Positions 1 through 11,389 of a stretch of 64,000 nucleotides of DNA are shown piece by piece. Within the stretch, counting starts at the first letter, position 1; each line of letters opens with the position of its first letter. A program made the translations under genes and the position numbers. The notes under the pieces are model-generated. The model saw nothing but the letters and a program-made list of their open reading frames with translations, made no database searches and had not been told where the DNA came from. This stretch comes from Casuarina equisetifolia (taxonomy: Eukaryota; Streptophyta; Magnoliopsida; Fagales; Casuarinaceae). Where the stretch lies: the NCBI GenBank assembly GCA_028551475.1, contig CM052359.1, forward strand, positions 11,657,583 through 11,721,582. Direction: 5' to 3'.

Positions 1-440
1 ACTTTGTTTCATTCAAATTGATTTAGTTCATCTTGCATAGCAAGAAACTAGCTTTCATCTTTAAGAGCCTCATTTATTTTCTTTGGCTCTACTTGAGACA
101 ACAAGGCTTGATGTTCACATGTGTTGTGATATCTAGATCTTATACTAACTCTAGTTATAGGATTTCCTAGGATATGTTGTTGATCTACCTCATTTTTTAC
201 TCTAGGAAAAGATAAATCTCTTGAGTCTAACTCCCCCTCAACAATGGGTGCACTCTTTTCATTCAGTTCTTATTCAATAGAGTTCAGATTAGATCATCTT
301 TAAATTACACATGAATAGATTCTTCAACAACTAGAGTTCTCTTATTGAAAACTGTATATGCTTTGCTAGTTTGAGAGTAACGGAGAAATATGACCTCAAT
401 CACTCTTAGAGTCAGACTTTCAAAATGACCCTTTACCATG
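1..440 (-). pseudogene. copia linker and N-terminus of reverse transcriptase (partial, window edge)
   Basis: The reverse complement reads, with one in-frame stop, through NPITRVSIRSRYHNTCEHQA, then LLSQVEPKKINEALKDES, then FLAMQDELNQFE. This is the segment joining integrase to RT in SIRE-type copia polyproteins. The frame leaves the window at base 1. It is continuous in order with the integrase piece at 443-1100. Confidence 0.75.
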
Positions 441-442
441 GT

Positions 443-1100
443 TCAATACAAAGCATTACTTCCAAACACATGAAAGTAAGATATATTCGGTTCCCTACCA
501 AAAATTAACTCAAAAGGAGTCTTTTTCAAGATTGGTCTTAAGAACGCCCTATTTGAAATATAATAAGCCGTGCTTACAACCTCCCCCCAAAAATGTTTAG
601 GAAGGTCATATTCACACATCATAGTACTAGTCATCTCTTGAAGTGTCCTATTTTTCCTTTCTACAATACCATTTTTTTGTGGTGTCCTAGGTGCTGGAAA
701 ATTATAAGAAATGCCATTCTTGGAACAAAATTTCTCAAAAAGATGGTTTTCAAATTCACCACCATGATCTATCTTAATCTTGGTTATAGTAAGATCTTTT
801 CATTTTGAATCATTTTAAAGAAATCATCAAATTTCTCAAATGCTTCATCTTTCCTAGCAAGTAGATATACCCAAGTATATTTTGTATAGTCATCTTCTAT
901 AACTAAGGCATAGTATTTGCCATTCATGATAGTCGTTCTCAAAGGACCAAACAAGTCCATGTGGATTAGTTCTAACAGTTATGAGGTAGACACCATTAGC
1001 TTTGGTTTAAAGCTACTTTAAGTGTGTTTCTTTATTACACAAGCATCATATAACTTTTTCTTATGAAAGTTAAGCTCGGGTAAACCTCTAACTAAGCCAT
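443..1100 (-). pseudogene. copia integrase, C-terminal part, broken
   Basis: The frame at 634-443 includes YDLPKHFWGEVVSTAYYISN followed by KKTPFELIFGREPNISYFHV, the end of the copia integrase core and its downstream block (paired with '..TPYE..' and 'H.RVFGS' motifs in the family). Bases 640-1100 keep recognisable integrase-core sequence on the same strand but with several frameshifts and stops. It would have joined element cDNA to host DNA in an intact copy. Here it is not translatable as one protein. Confidence 0.75.
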
Positions 1101-1194
1101 TTTTAGATAGTTTCTATAACAATCCTAAGCTAGTATGACCAAGTTTCCTATGCCACAACTAAGCATCAACACTATTATTGACAATTAAACATGT

Positions 1195-1593
1195 TTATTT
1201 ATTTGTTAATTTACTAAAATCAAGTACATAAATATTATCTTTTCTTTTTCCAATAATACTTACATTGTTTTCCATATTTTCAACAAGACAAGGTTCTTTT
1301 CCAAATCTGATTTTGAAATTATTGTCATACAATTGACTTGTACTTAATAGATTAAATTTCAATTCATCAACATACAATACATCAAATATGAGAAAAGATT
1401 TCAGGTTACTTATAGTGCCTATACCTTTAATTTTTCCTTTGAAGTTATCTCTAAAAGATATAATGCCTCTAGATTTTGACTTAAGTGTTGAGAAGAGCTC
1501 CATCATCCCAATTATATGATGGGAACAACCATTGTCCAATAGCTCTTTGCGTTTCCTCTTGTCTATGTCTATGTTCATATCCTGTAGAAACAA
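1195..1593 (-). pseudogene. copia protease remnant plus GAG-pre-integrase domain
   Basis: A 132-codon open frame begins near LLDNGCSHHIIG. In copia proteases the active-site region reads D-S-G-C-S-x-H, and here Ser is replaced by Asn. It continues with ISFRDNFKGKIKGIGTI and NLLSTSQLYD, typical of the segment leading into the GAG-pre-integrase domain. It sits in the expected place between the zinc knuckle (2391-2702) and the integrase. A neighbouring frame (1833-1612) carries a cysteine-rich stretch CFLCSYVGHLFDTC, a second zinc-finger-like motif of the element. Confidence 0.75.
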
Positions 1594-2390
1594 AAATTTA
1601 TGTTGGAGAACTTAGTACTCTTTTTTTTTTTTTGGTCCGTGAGTGTTAGTTAATACTAAACTATTAATCTTCTTAGGTGTTCGCACCTTCCTAATCTTAT
1701 ATGCTCTTCTAAGTCTAATTGGACATGTATCAAACAAATGACCAACATAGCTACAAAGAAAACATCTATGATGCAGCAGAAATGTACAATCCTCTTTATC
1801 AAAAAATTTTGTAGAACTTTTTGTGTTCTTCAAATAATTATATCCTATACCAGCTTTACTATATACACCTCTTTATGATTTCAACATATTATTTAACAAG
1901 CTACTACCTTTTGTGAACTTGTGTAACAACATAGTAGTATCATCCAATTTCATTTGAATTTCATGTTTCTCTCTTTCTAGCTCAAGTATTCTCAAGTTAA
2001 GTGTAGTTATGTCCTAGTTCTCATAAACAATTCTTGAGACTAAATCAGAAAAAGTATCAATCATACAACATGTATAAGATCTCATAGAAATACTTTTAGA
2101 TGCATTGGAGCTTTCATGCATACAAGGCATAGAGGATATTATGACATTTTATTAATTTTAGATTCAGCTTTTGCTGATTTATATTTAGCTTTCATCCTCT
2201 TGTATTTTTCTTTCATCTTAGTTGCATATTCAATTAAATCAAAGAATGCAATCTCAATGTCACTATTAAGATTTTTTTTGGGTTCAAAATCACTTATCTC
2301 GATTTCTTCATCTATTGTTGCATTTGCGGTTAAGCAGAGGTGAGCAACTTCTTCTTGTTATTCCTCATCTGATGAAGAGCTTTCATCATC

Positions 2391-3290
2391 CTAGACAGCA
2401 ACCATTACCTTATTCTTACCTTTATTGTTATTCTTCTTGAGCAAAGGACAATCAGCCTTAATATGTCTAGGTTTTCTACACTCATAGCATAAGTTATCCC
2501 TAGAATCATGTGTTTCATTCTTCCTAGGTTGTCCTTTATTCTTTCCTAGATCTTTCTTAAGAAATTTTCTAAATCTTCTAGTTATAAAATCAATCTCATC
2601 ACTTTCGGACTCTAACTCTTCATTCTTTTCTATTTCTACTTTTAAGGCAAGTGTCCTTCTAATTTCTTTCTCTCTTACTCTTATAATTAATTTGCATCTC
2701 ATGAGTCTTTAGTGATCCTAATAGATCATCTAAGGTCAAACTATCAAGGTCATGAGCTTCCTTTATGGCCATTTTCTTTGGATCCCAACTCTATGGTAAG
2801 GATATTAGCATTTTCCTAACCATTTCCTCATTTGTACAAGTCTTTCCTAACAACTTAAGCTCATAAACTATTTCAGTAAATCTACCAAACATATCACTAA
2901 TAGTTTTAGATTCAAGCATAGTAAACATTTCATAATCATGAGTAAACATTGTCACTTTAAATGATTTAACCTTTTTTGTACCTTCTAACTTTCCCATATT
3001 CCTTTGCCAGTGAGGCAAGATGATACTTTGTTGAATTCATGAGCCTTCAACCCACTATAAATCATGTTCATATCCTTAGCATTTATTCCCATTATTTTAG
3101 CTTCATTTTTACTTCATTCATCAGTTTCGGGTAAAGTAGTACCCTTTCTGATTATTTGCCAAGCTTCAGGATCTTGACCGACAATGAAGACTTGCATAAG
3201 TTGCTTCCAATGTATATAATTTATTCCATCAAATAAAGGTGGTTTATCATACCTTGTTACAACTACTCCTTTTTCTATAGCCATCTAAGT
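2391..3290 (-). pseudogene. copia Gag with CCHC zinc knuckle, broken
   Basis: The 3018-2791 frame is a piece of the UBN2-type Gag domain (MFGRFTEIVYELKLLGKTCT, then EMVRKMLISLP). The 2702-2391 frame carries the RNA-binding knuckle CYECRKPRHIKADC, spacing C-x2-C-x4-H-x4-C, followed by a Lys/Asn-rich tail. The two lie in adjacent frames, so at least one frameshift separates them. Gag packages element RNA in virus-like particles. The most 5' coding sequence starts close to the primer-binding site at 3331-3346, as expected. Confidence 0.8.
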
Positions 3291-3330
3291 GGATCTACTC
3301 TTGGATGTTAAGCCTTTAAGACAGAGAATG

Positions 3331-3346
3331 TGGCTCTCAATACCAA
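3331..3346 (-). other. primer-binding site of the copia element
   Basis: The minus strand reads TTGGTATTGAGAGCCA directly inside the LTR end. It resembles the initiator-Met-tRNA complement TGGTATCAGAGC used by most plant copia elements, with a few substitutions. It fixes the element's orientation as minus. Confidence 0.75.
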
Positions 3347-4790
3347 TTTTAAGGTTTTATAGCTATCCAAGAAAAGGGGATTAAATTAGATACTTAGGTC
3401 TTATCTTGTATTTTTCTGTTCTTTCTTTTTTCTTTTGGTTTATGCAAGATTGTTATTCAACACAATTATATGAAAGCATATAATCAAGAGATAAGACAAG
3501 ATAAGCAGGCTCAAAGATTTACACGGTGGTTAGGCACTTTTCACCTACTTCCACCTTTTTCTCCTTCAACTTAAACTAAGTTGAATTCTACTTTACTTTA
3601 AGTTAGGAGAAATCTTCTCCTACACGTCATAGCTCCTTAACAAGGAGTTATTTAATTCTCGGTTATAATGCTTAGTTTATCCAACCTTAGTTCATCAAGC
3701 TAATCCTTAAGTATATAATGTGAGTGAGGAATAAAGCTTATCAAAGAGCTAATTGGACATATATAAAATCAATTCAAGCTCTAATCACAAAACCCTAAAT
3801 TTTTGCAAAGTTAAGGTTTCGAATTTACGAAGAGGTTTATGTGCATATAATAATTAAAGCTTGATTAACACATAAATGACTTAATCTAATAGTGAATATT
3901 CACAAAAATATTAGTTTGAAGGAATATCACCAAAGATACACAATTGCTTCGAAGATTGATGAATAATATCATTGGGTATGATATCTTTGCAAGACTTGAG
4001 CACAAACTTGATTTCTCAACACAATATTATCAAAACCACACCAAAGAACTTTCTTCACCCTCCTTTTATATGAGATATCAAGTAAATAAGCTTTCTAGGG
4101 TTTCATTCAAACCTGAGCTGCCTATTGGAGTTAAACTGCTAAGACGTGATAGATGTTACATCAATCATAAGTGCAGATGGCAATTAAGGCTCTTCAAAAT
4201 GGCTCTGACATTCCCATCACCTCAAATTTCTTCCTGTTGGAGAACTGGTGACAAAAAGAAGCAAGAGAGAGTGGTTTAGCGAGGAGGCTAGGGCTTCGGT
4301 CGAGAATAAGCTTGGTCCAACAAAGAGTAAGCTCGGTCTAGCAAAGAATAAGCTTGGTCCAGCAAAGAGTAAGCTCAGTCTAGCAGAGAATAACCTCGGT
4401 CCAGCAAAGAGTAAGCTTAGTCTAGCAGAGAATAAGCTCGGTCCAGCATGAATAAACTTCATCACATAGAACCTTGTATTATGAATTTTTCTTTCATAAT
4501 ATATTCTTTGGCCCTTTATATACCTACAAGCATATTGAGTAACGTATCATTTTTTTAATATAATTACTTATATTTTTATTCATTGAATCACATGAAAATA
4601 TTTAACTAAACTTTATATGTGATGTTTGATAGTGAAATGTAAGAAACCAGCTACTTTATAATATCATTAGTTGATATTATAATTTGCACACCTTTTACTT
4701 CCTTTGGTATTCAATGTATGCACATAAATATATTATTATTCATAAAATTATTCACAAATAAAATTTTTCTCAACAAAACACATCAACACA
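3347..4790 (-). repeat. 5' LTR of the minus-strand copia element
   Basis: The inner end abuts the primer-binding site. The outer end is near 4773-4790 (minus strand TGTTGATGTGTTTTGTTGAG). Its minus strand aligns with the plus strand at 31154-32710: both carry GGAAGTAAAA, then GTGCAAATTATAATATCAA (or GTACAAATTATAATATCAA), then AATATTATAAAGTA or close variants, and both end in a block containing ATAAAACC. A 21-bp minisatellite (4302-4449) lies within it. Bases outside 4797 resemble a different LTR family. Confidence 0.75.
4302..4449. repeat. 21-bp tandem repeat, about 7 units, inside the copia LTR
   Basis: Units alternate between AGAATAAGCTTGGTCCAGCAA and AGAGTAAGCTCGGTCTAGCAA, so the higher-order period is 42 bp. 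Variation between units is one to three bases. Degenerate versions of the same motif (..TTGGACC.., ..TTAGAC..) are visible in the homologous solo LTR around 31495-31585. The short open frames across it on both strands are by-products of the 21-bp (7-codon) period. Confidence 0.9.
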
Positions 4791-4796
4791 TGATTT

Positions 4797-5686
4797 TCAA
4801 CATTTTTTGTTAAATTTGTCTACATGTGTTTATATTTAGATGAGTTTTATTGGTTTATGTAGCAAACCCAAAATACAAGAAAAAGGTATAAAAAAAAAAG
4901 TCTTTTGGAAAGAAACAAAAGAAAACGAAGCAAGTGCAAGGAACACGTGCGGACCAAATGAAGAGAAAAAAAAAAGTCATTTGTTTAGGATGGAATAATC
5001 CCATCATCTTTTGTTAGATTCAAGTCACACAATTGTTTGAAAGATATGGTTAAGCATTGTAATTGAATATCATTGGTAAAAGAGGATTGAGGTGGATATA
5101 CTTAAAATATTTTTTTATTATTGCACACCTGATTGTCGCTTTTGGTTAGTGTCAAAGCATGCTTGGAGAGGAAAGAATGAGAATAAGTGGTGGAGAAAAG
5201 ATCATCTTCATGGAGTAAAAAAGTAGAGGGCGGCTAAAGATTTGATGACATCTTATAAAGTAATGTGTTCATGCATTATTCAAACTTAAATGACTTTCAT
5301 CTTACCCATAGCTTAACCTTACATTACAAGCTTATAAAAGTCCTATTGATTCTTGATTAAATGATTGGCTTACATTAATGGAGAGAGGAATGAAAAGCAA
5401 ACCTATGAGATTTTGGTTAAAGATTTTGAAAGGTTGCATATTAATGTGGATCTATTTAAAGTGCGTGTAATTAAGAAAAAATGTGGATTCACACACACAC
5501 ACGTGATTGACATAATTAAGAGTTTATTTTACCTTATAAACTAATTGTGGTGTTTAGATAAAAGTTATATCTTTTTTTTGAATTGTTAAGTTTAGCAATT
5601 GTGGGAGAATATCATGGAATGATTGGTTATTAACATATGTTGTTTAGTGTTTTTGCTTGAGGGTGAACAAAATGCTAATTTTGGGA
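4797..5686 (+). other. LTR fragment and retrotransposon 3'-internal debris
   Basis: Bases 4805-4990 repeat 5748-5930 (TGGTTTATGTAGCAAACCCA, then AAACAAAAGAAAA, then GAAGCAAGTGCAAGGAACAC), so they are a fragment of the same LTR family. Bases 5000-5540 have no recognisable coding content. Bases 5540-5687 (GCTTGAGGGTGAACAAAATG, then TTTTGGGAGTG) look like the 3' internal end with a polypurine-like tract just before the LTR start at 5688. Confidence 0.5.
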
Positions 5687-5687
5687 G

Positions 5688-7122
5688 TGTTGATAACTCT
5701 ATTTTTATAAAGTTATTTTGGAGTATTATAACCAATGTATAATGTAGTTTTTGTTAAATTTTGTCCACATGTATTTATATTTATGCAAGTTTTATTGGTT
5801 TATGTAGCAAACCCAAAATATAAGAAAAAGGAACAAAAAGATAAGTCTTTTGCAAAGAAACAAAAGAAAATGAAGCAAGTGCAAGGAACACATGCAGGGA
5901 CCATTTGGGCAAGGAATTGGAGTTGAGTAACAAGTAAACAAAAAGAGAAAAAATAGAAGATCGTGGTGGTCGACGATTGTGGGGACAAGAGGAGAGAGAA
6001 AAAAAATAGAAAAAGCAACATAGAGGAAAGATCATACTATATTTGAGTAGATCTAGTAGATCTATATCATTTCCGACCTGACTCACCCTCATTTCGATGA
6101 AGATTGATGGTGAACGTTATCCGTGTTCAATCTCCAACAAAGCTAGGCACATTTACAATGGTTTTGGGCTTCTTTCTAGCATATCTACTTAATGTTTTGG
6201 TAGATATGCACTTTGGGGTTCAGATCTAATGTCTCTGTGAAGAATGGCAACAATGCGTGTGATGGCGTACAACAACGTGTGTGGCAGCATGTGGCTGCAT
6301 GTGAAGCATGATATTTCTCCCTCTTTCTAGATGGCCTCTTTTCTTCTCCCTTATGTGTAGAGTTATGCATAACTTTCTTAAAAAGGACAACAATATAGTG
6401 GCAGCTTTTTAGTTTTTCCAAATTTAGATGTTTTGTGTAATTTTTTGTATTATTCCTAGATGTTTTAATACTATGAACTAAACTACTTTTGTTAAAGCTA
6501 AGATGTAGCCTAGTTAGGATGGTATGAATTTCTTGGTTGACATGTTATGCAAGATAGTATATTCATATGAGTGATACATTATTATCTTTAATGTAATTGA
6601 GTGATTAATCATCACTTAATTAATCTAATTTATATATTTGAGACCGACAGGAGATGACATATAAATGTATCTCATAATATACAACTATAAATTAAATGTG
6701 GGTACACATATACCATGTTAATTGTGTAGCTTCCGTTGGAATATTCACTAACCTTAATGCTCTTAGTTCATTTAATTCATGGGTAGAAATACAGTGAGTT
6801 AATTAGCTAAGTTCGATATACTTAGATATAGGATAATGAACAAATTAAGAAATTATGCTGTCTTATAAATATTTATTGTTCTTGCAAGCATTAAATCATT
6901 GGAATTCATATTTACTAACTACGATGAAATTAGATACTCTAACATATTTTTCATATTTAATTAACTCATTGGAAGTTGATTGTTTTAGTGTAGTTTCACT
7001 TTAGAACATTTTTGCCATAATGATTTGGTAGATAAATTGTAAGACCAATTCACTATTAATAATTAGTTAAGTTGATAACACTAATAACTGTAGGACGATA
7101 CTCAATCTCATCATTATATTTA
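5688..7122 (+). repeat. LTR of a gypsy-like element (TGATAACTC family), 3' end truncated
   Basis: It starts TGATAACTCTATTTTTATA and aligns along most of its length with 9857-11090 (for example GATGGTATGAAT, TTTGAGACCGACAG versus TTTGAGACTGACAG, and AACTATAAATTAAAT versus AACCATAAATTAAAT). The last 50 or so bases present in the other copy (TTCACTTGCATTTAGAATTT) are missing here. The sequence runs straight into a gypsy RT reading frame at about 7124, so the junction is a break and not a normal LTR boundary. Confidence 0.7.
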
Positions 7123-7123
7123 T

Positions 7124-9560
7124 CTTGAGGCAACACCAATTGTTTATTAAGACGGTAAAGTGTGAATTTGAAAAATCTGAGATAAAAATTTCTTAGGCAT
7201 ATTATAAGTAATGACGGAATCACAATAGATAAAAAGAAAATTCAAGCCACCACAACATGACCAATCTCAAAATATATAAAGAAGATTGTAGTTTTCTTGA
7301 TCTTTCGGGTTACTATAGGAAGTTTATAGTGGGATATGATGCCATTGCCCAACCTCTAAATGATCTGTTAAAAAAAAATAGTTTCCACTAATAAGAGAAT
7401 GCATAAGGAGCTTTCAACATTCTCTAATCAGATTTTTCTCAAATGCTATGCTCAGTGCGCTGAATTTTAAGATGCAATTCACTATTATATGCGATGCCTT
7501 CAACTCTGGAGTATGGGCGGTCTTAAAGTAGAACAAGAGGCTAATTACATTTTTTAGCTAGGTTATACATGGTAAGCACTTGCAACTGTTGACATATGAA
7601 AAGGAATTAATGGCTTTAGCATTATCTTTGCAGCATTATGACATTATTTACTTAGCTAAAAATCCATTGAGCTTCCCAGTCAAAAAAGCCTTCATCATCT
7701 CTATAAACAACATCTCATAACTCCAATGCATCACCATTGGCTTACCAAATTAATGAGGTTTAAGTTTTTAGTAGAATATCAAGTAATTGATACTTTGTCT
7801 TGCTAACCTTCCACTTGACCTTCCATGGAGGGCGACGTTGAACCATATATGTTGTGTAAGGAAGATGATGTAGGAAATATGATAGGTGACTCAACCATTT
7901 TGAAATTGAAAGGACTTGCAGTTGTTTTGGGCAAATTTGACAAGGTGAAGGGATCTTATTAGAATATTCTTGATGATGCTATTTTATGTAACAACTATTT
8001 GTTAGGATCTGGCGAGAATGTGTTCCATAAAGACCGCCTTTCATGTAATACAACTACTACAAAATAATTAATCTTCCCCTATGACTTTGCACCTTATAAA
8101 TTGGCTATAAACAAACTTGGTAGAATTTTAGGGTGATTTCTTCTTTAGTACCATGTTGGATTGAAGTTGTAGCGAGGAAGTTCAAAAGAATTTGACTTTT
8201 CTAGATTTGGTATGGCAAATTCAATTATGGACTTGATGCCCTCACTAGTAGTATTGTGATGGTCTCATTTTTATTTTTTTTCTAAAGGAAAGCTTTTCTT
8301 AAACCAAACGTTTAAGCTACTAGCCATAATTGTTCCAAAATTCCATAATGCTTTCCATGAAAAAGTCTATAAGACATCGCATCACTTACAATTTGTGTTC
8401 TTTTGAAAGAAAATTTTGAGCTTGTGAAATTTTCAACATAATAAAATTGGAGGCCTAGCTTTGCCTAACCTTTTATAGTCGTTTCCCATTCCGCATTAGA
8501 TATGAAAGGATGTGTCCCTTGACTTTATCGAAGGGCTTCTAACTTATGGTGGTAAAGATTTTATCCTAGTCATTGTAGATTGGTTGACTAAATTCTACCA
8601 TCTAATAGCCGTAGAGCATCTTTTCATTACTCTTGCAATTGACCAAAAGCTTCTTTTAACATAGTTTTTAAGATATATGGTTTACCCAAGATCATTGTCA
8701 AAGATCAAGGTAAAGTATTCATCAAAGCTTGCTGGAAGGAATTAGTCAGGCACTAAGGAACTCATTTCAATTTTTCAATTGCATGCCAACCTCAAACAAA
8801 TGAGCAAAAGGAGGTGGTTAACAAGCTCATCAAATTGTATCTTCCATGTTTTGTTAGAGATAAGCCTAAATTTTGGCTGAAATGGTTGGCCTAGGTAGAG
8901 TAGAACTACAATACAAGTTTTCAAACAACTATTAAAATGACTCTGTATGAAATCATGTTTGGGAAAAAGCCACCCATAACTCATTCTTATTTTTTAAGCA
9001 TGACTTATTCTAAAATAGTAGATTTTGAACTATGTTCAAGATATCATCTTCTTAAGCAGCTTTATGTGCATCAAGCCTGTTTCCAAGAATAGATGAGGAA
9101 ACAATACAACAAGAAGCATCGAGATATGGAATATGAAGTGGGGGATGAGGTTTTTATAAAGCTTTAGTTGTATAAATAGAAATTTGTCACTCATAACTCT
9201 CATCCACAACTTGGTTCCAAGTTTTTCTTTTTATCCTTTTTCACTATTTTAAAGCACATTAGTAAGGTAGCATGTCAACTCAATCTACCTTCTACCTCAA
9301 GATCCACCTAACCTTCCATGTCTTTGCTCTTAAAAAAAAAGGACCTTTAAATATGGTGTAGCAAGAACTTCCTACCCATTTTTTGGAAGAATTTTCGCCA
9401 TCTCCTCAAGCTTTCCTTCATTGTAAATGGTATAATGGTCATTGCCAATTACTAACCCATTAGACTGGGTGCTTGCTTGTTGATGAAACTTGGGAAAATG
9501 TCTTTACCCTTCTCAACTGTTTTCCTCACTTTGAGGATAAGGTGCTTTTATAGGTAGGAG
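7124..9560 (+). pseudogene. Ty3/gypsy RT, RNase H, integrase and C-terminal domain, heavily decayed
   Basis: The pieces appear in gypsy order, in shifting frames: RT tail LRQHQLFIKTVKCEFEKSEI, then [20 protein letters not shown], RNase H LTYEKELMALALSLQHYDII, integrase KIYGLPKIIVKDQGKVFI and HFNFSIACQPQTNEQKEVV, then GKKPPITHSY, and an extreme C-terminal block ending DETWENVFTLL and PHFEDKVLL, which is the tail seen after chromovirus-like integrases. Stops are frequent, many at former Gln or Trp codons. The N-terminal RT, protease and Gag are absent. It resembles the elements at 13000-20100 and 27236-34501. Confidence 0.85.
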
Positions 9561-9856
9561 ATAAATTGTTGGATGACACTATATAGATGAGCATAATGGT
9601 CACATAAGAGTTGTTGACAAGGATGGAGTTGATATGGTTAGCCATAAAAACTTGTTGGTTATTTGTTACCAATTGGTTATCCATTATGCAACTCCCATTG
9701 ATTTTTTTTAGCTACATTAACCAACAATTCCAACTTGGCTAAGAATGAAGAAGGCTGCATCACCTATACATAAAAAGAATTGTAAGGGGCATTGGAGAAT
9801 TTGACTTTTTTACACTTCTTACATATCAACTTTGGCTATTTTAGCAAAAGATACCT
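9561..9856 (+). repeat. probable truncated 3' LTR of the preceding gypsy fragment
   Basis: The sequence directly follows the end of the pol frame and contains AACTTGTTGGTTATTTGTTA, of the kind seen in LTRs of this gypsy group. It ends where the TGATAAGTC LTR begins at about 9857. No second copy is present in the window, so the call is weak. Confidence 0.35.
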
Positions 9857-11090
9857 GATAAGTCTATTTTTATAGAGTTATTTTTTACCTATTTTAGGCA
9901 ATAAATACTTTAATAATTGTGAGAAAACATTTGAGTTTCTCTTTATCTACCTAAATTTATCTTGTTTATGTAACACAAGGAGGTAAGGAAAAAATGGATG
10001 AACATGGAGAACCTGATGCTTATTGTATGGCAAAATCGTAATATCAAGATCAAGAGAGTCAAGATGGGTTTGAGCTTTGGATGATTTTTATTAGATTTTC
10101 TATTGTTGTTGGGTTTTCTATTTATTTAAAAAACTCAATCATATTAGGAATTCAAATCCCAATTAATTTAGGAGTTCAAAACCCAATTGTTTTAGATCTC
10201 CAAAACCCAGTTCTATTAAGATAAGAGATAGAACTAAACCTAAATCCTATTTAAGAGAAGAGAAGAAGCAAAAGAAGAGGGAGGAGGAAATTAAGCACAA
10301 CTCAAGGTTTTCTTAAAGAAAAGACAAAAAGGGTGACAGACTTCTTATTCTTGGATTCAAGATGCCTTCTTTATTTCCTATTCTTGTTTTTTCTCATTAT
10401 TTCTTTATGTTTTAGTTTACTTTTGTTAGAGCTACAATGTAACCTAATTATGATGGTATGAATCTTATGATTATTATGTTTGTAAGACATTTTGTTTATG
10501 TGAAGTTATATGTTACTGTGTTTAATGCTTTTAAGTGATTAACTACCACTTGAATGATCTGATTTGCATATTTGAGACTGACAGAAGATGATATGCAATT
10601 ACTTCTTGTAATGTATAACCATAAATTAAATATACATAGATATATACCATATTGTTTGTGTGGCTTTCGGTATAAACTGGGAATGTTCATAGATCCTAAT
10701 GCATTTGGTTTGTTTCAATTCACATATAAAGATATAGTGAATTAATGAACTAAGCAGGTTTGCTATACCTAGACATAAGATAATAAATAAATTAGGAAGT
10801 TTCGCCATCACATAAATATTATCCATCTTGAAAGCATAAATAATCAATATTAATACCTAGTAGTTATGGTGAAATCATATGCTCTAACATATTTCGTATA
10901 TTTAGTTTTCTTAGATTTACTTAATTAATCTACCATCTATCATTTGAATTTGTTAGATAAATTGTAGGAATTGTTCACCGTTAGTAATTAGTTGGCTTAG
11001 TAATCATCAATCTTTGTGGGATGACATCTTTCTTATTATTATATTACTTGTTTGATATGTTCACTTGCATTTAGAATTTCACCGAACAAT
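9857..11090 (+). repeat. LTR of the TGATAAGTC family, second copy
   Basis: It starts TGATAAGTCTATTTTTATAG and ends near ATTTCACCGAACAATAA. It is the more complete partner of 5688-7122, sharing blocks such as TTTTGTTAGAGCTACAATGT, GATGGTATGAAT and GATAAATTGTAGGAATTG. No polypurine tract precedes it, and the pol fragment between the two copies may belong to another element, so this could equally be a solo LTR. Confidence 0.65.
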
Positions 11091-11389
11091 AACTTTTTCC
11101 TTTTGACTATCTTGCTTCCATTTCAATCCATGATTCCTTAAATCCCACCATTGTTAATAAACGGAAGAAATGAGGTGCCACAGACTAGGAAGAGTTTTCC
11201 CCTATGACTCCAACTACTTGTTTAATATTTGAGGCCTGTAACATATTCACCATATGAAAGTCAACAATACGTTCCCATAAGGTATTTAAATGAGAAAGTC
11301 TATATATGGCTTTTAGTTAGACAATGGTATGCCAAATTTATAGTGATGTTGTTTGTAGCTAGATATCAGGATCCCATCCATAACACTTA

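Larger units (their letters stand above)
1..4790 (-). mobile_element. SIRE/Maximus-like Ty1/copia retrotransposon, 5' part, decayed
   Basis: Read on the minus strand the order is 5' LTR (about 4790-3347), primer-binding site (3346-3331), gag (about 3290-2391), protease and GAG-pre-integrase (1593-1195), integrase (about 1100-440) and the start of reverse transcriptase running off the window at base 1. Integrase before RT is the Ty1/copia order. The stretch VEPKKINEALKDE just before RT and an LTR longer than 1.4 kb fit the SIRE/Maximus lineage. Frames are broken by stops and frameshifts, so the copy is dead. The other LTR lies outside the window. Its LTR family recurs as a solo LTR at 31154-32710. 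Confidence 0.85.

Noticed and set aside
4302..4449. Regular short repeats resembling a CRISPR array
   Set aside because: Units are contiguous with no unique spacers, and the context is a plant LTR.
4217..4465. Two overlapping open frames on opposite strands with repeated peptides (LFSARLSLLFAGP and KLGPAKSKLSLA)
   Set aside because: They are translations of the 21-bp minisatellite, whose period is a multiple of three, inside a copia LTR.
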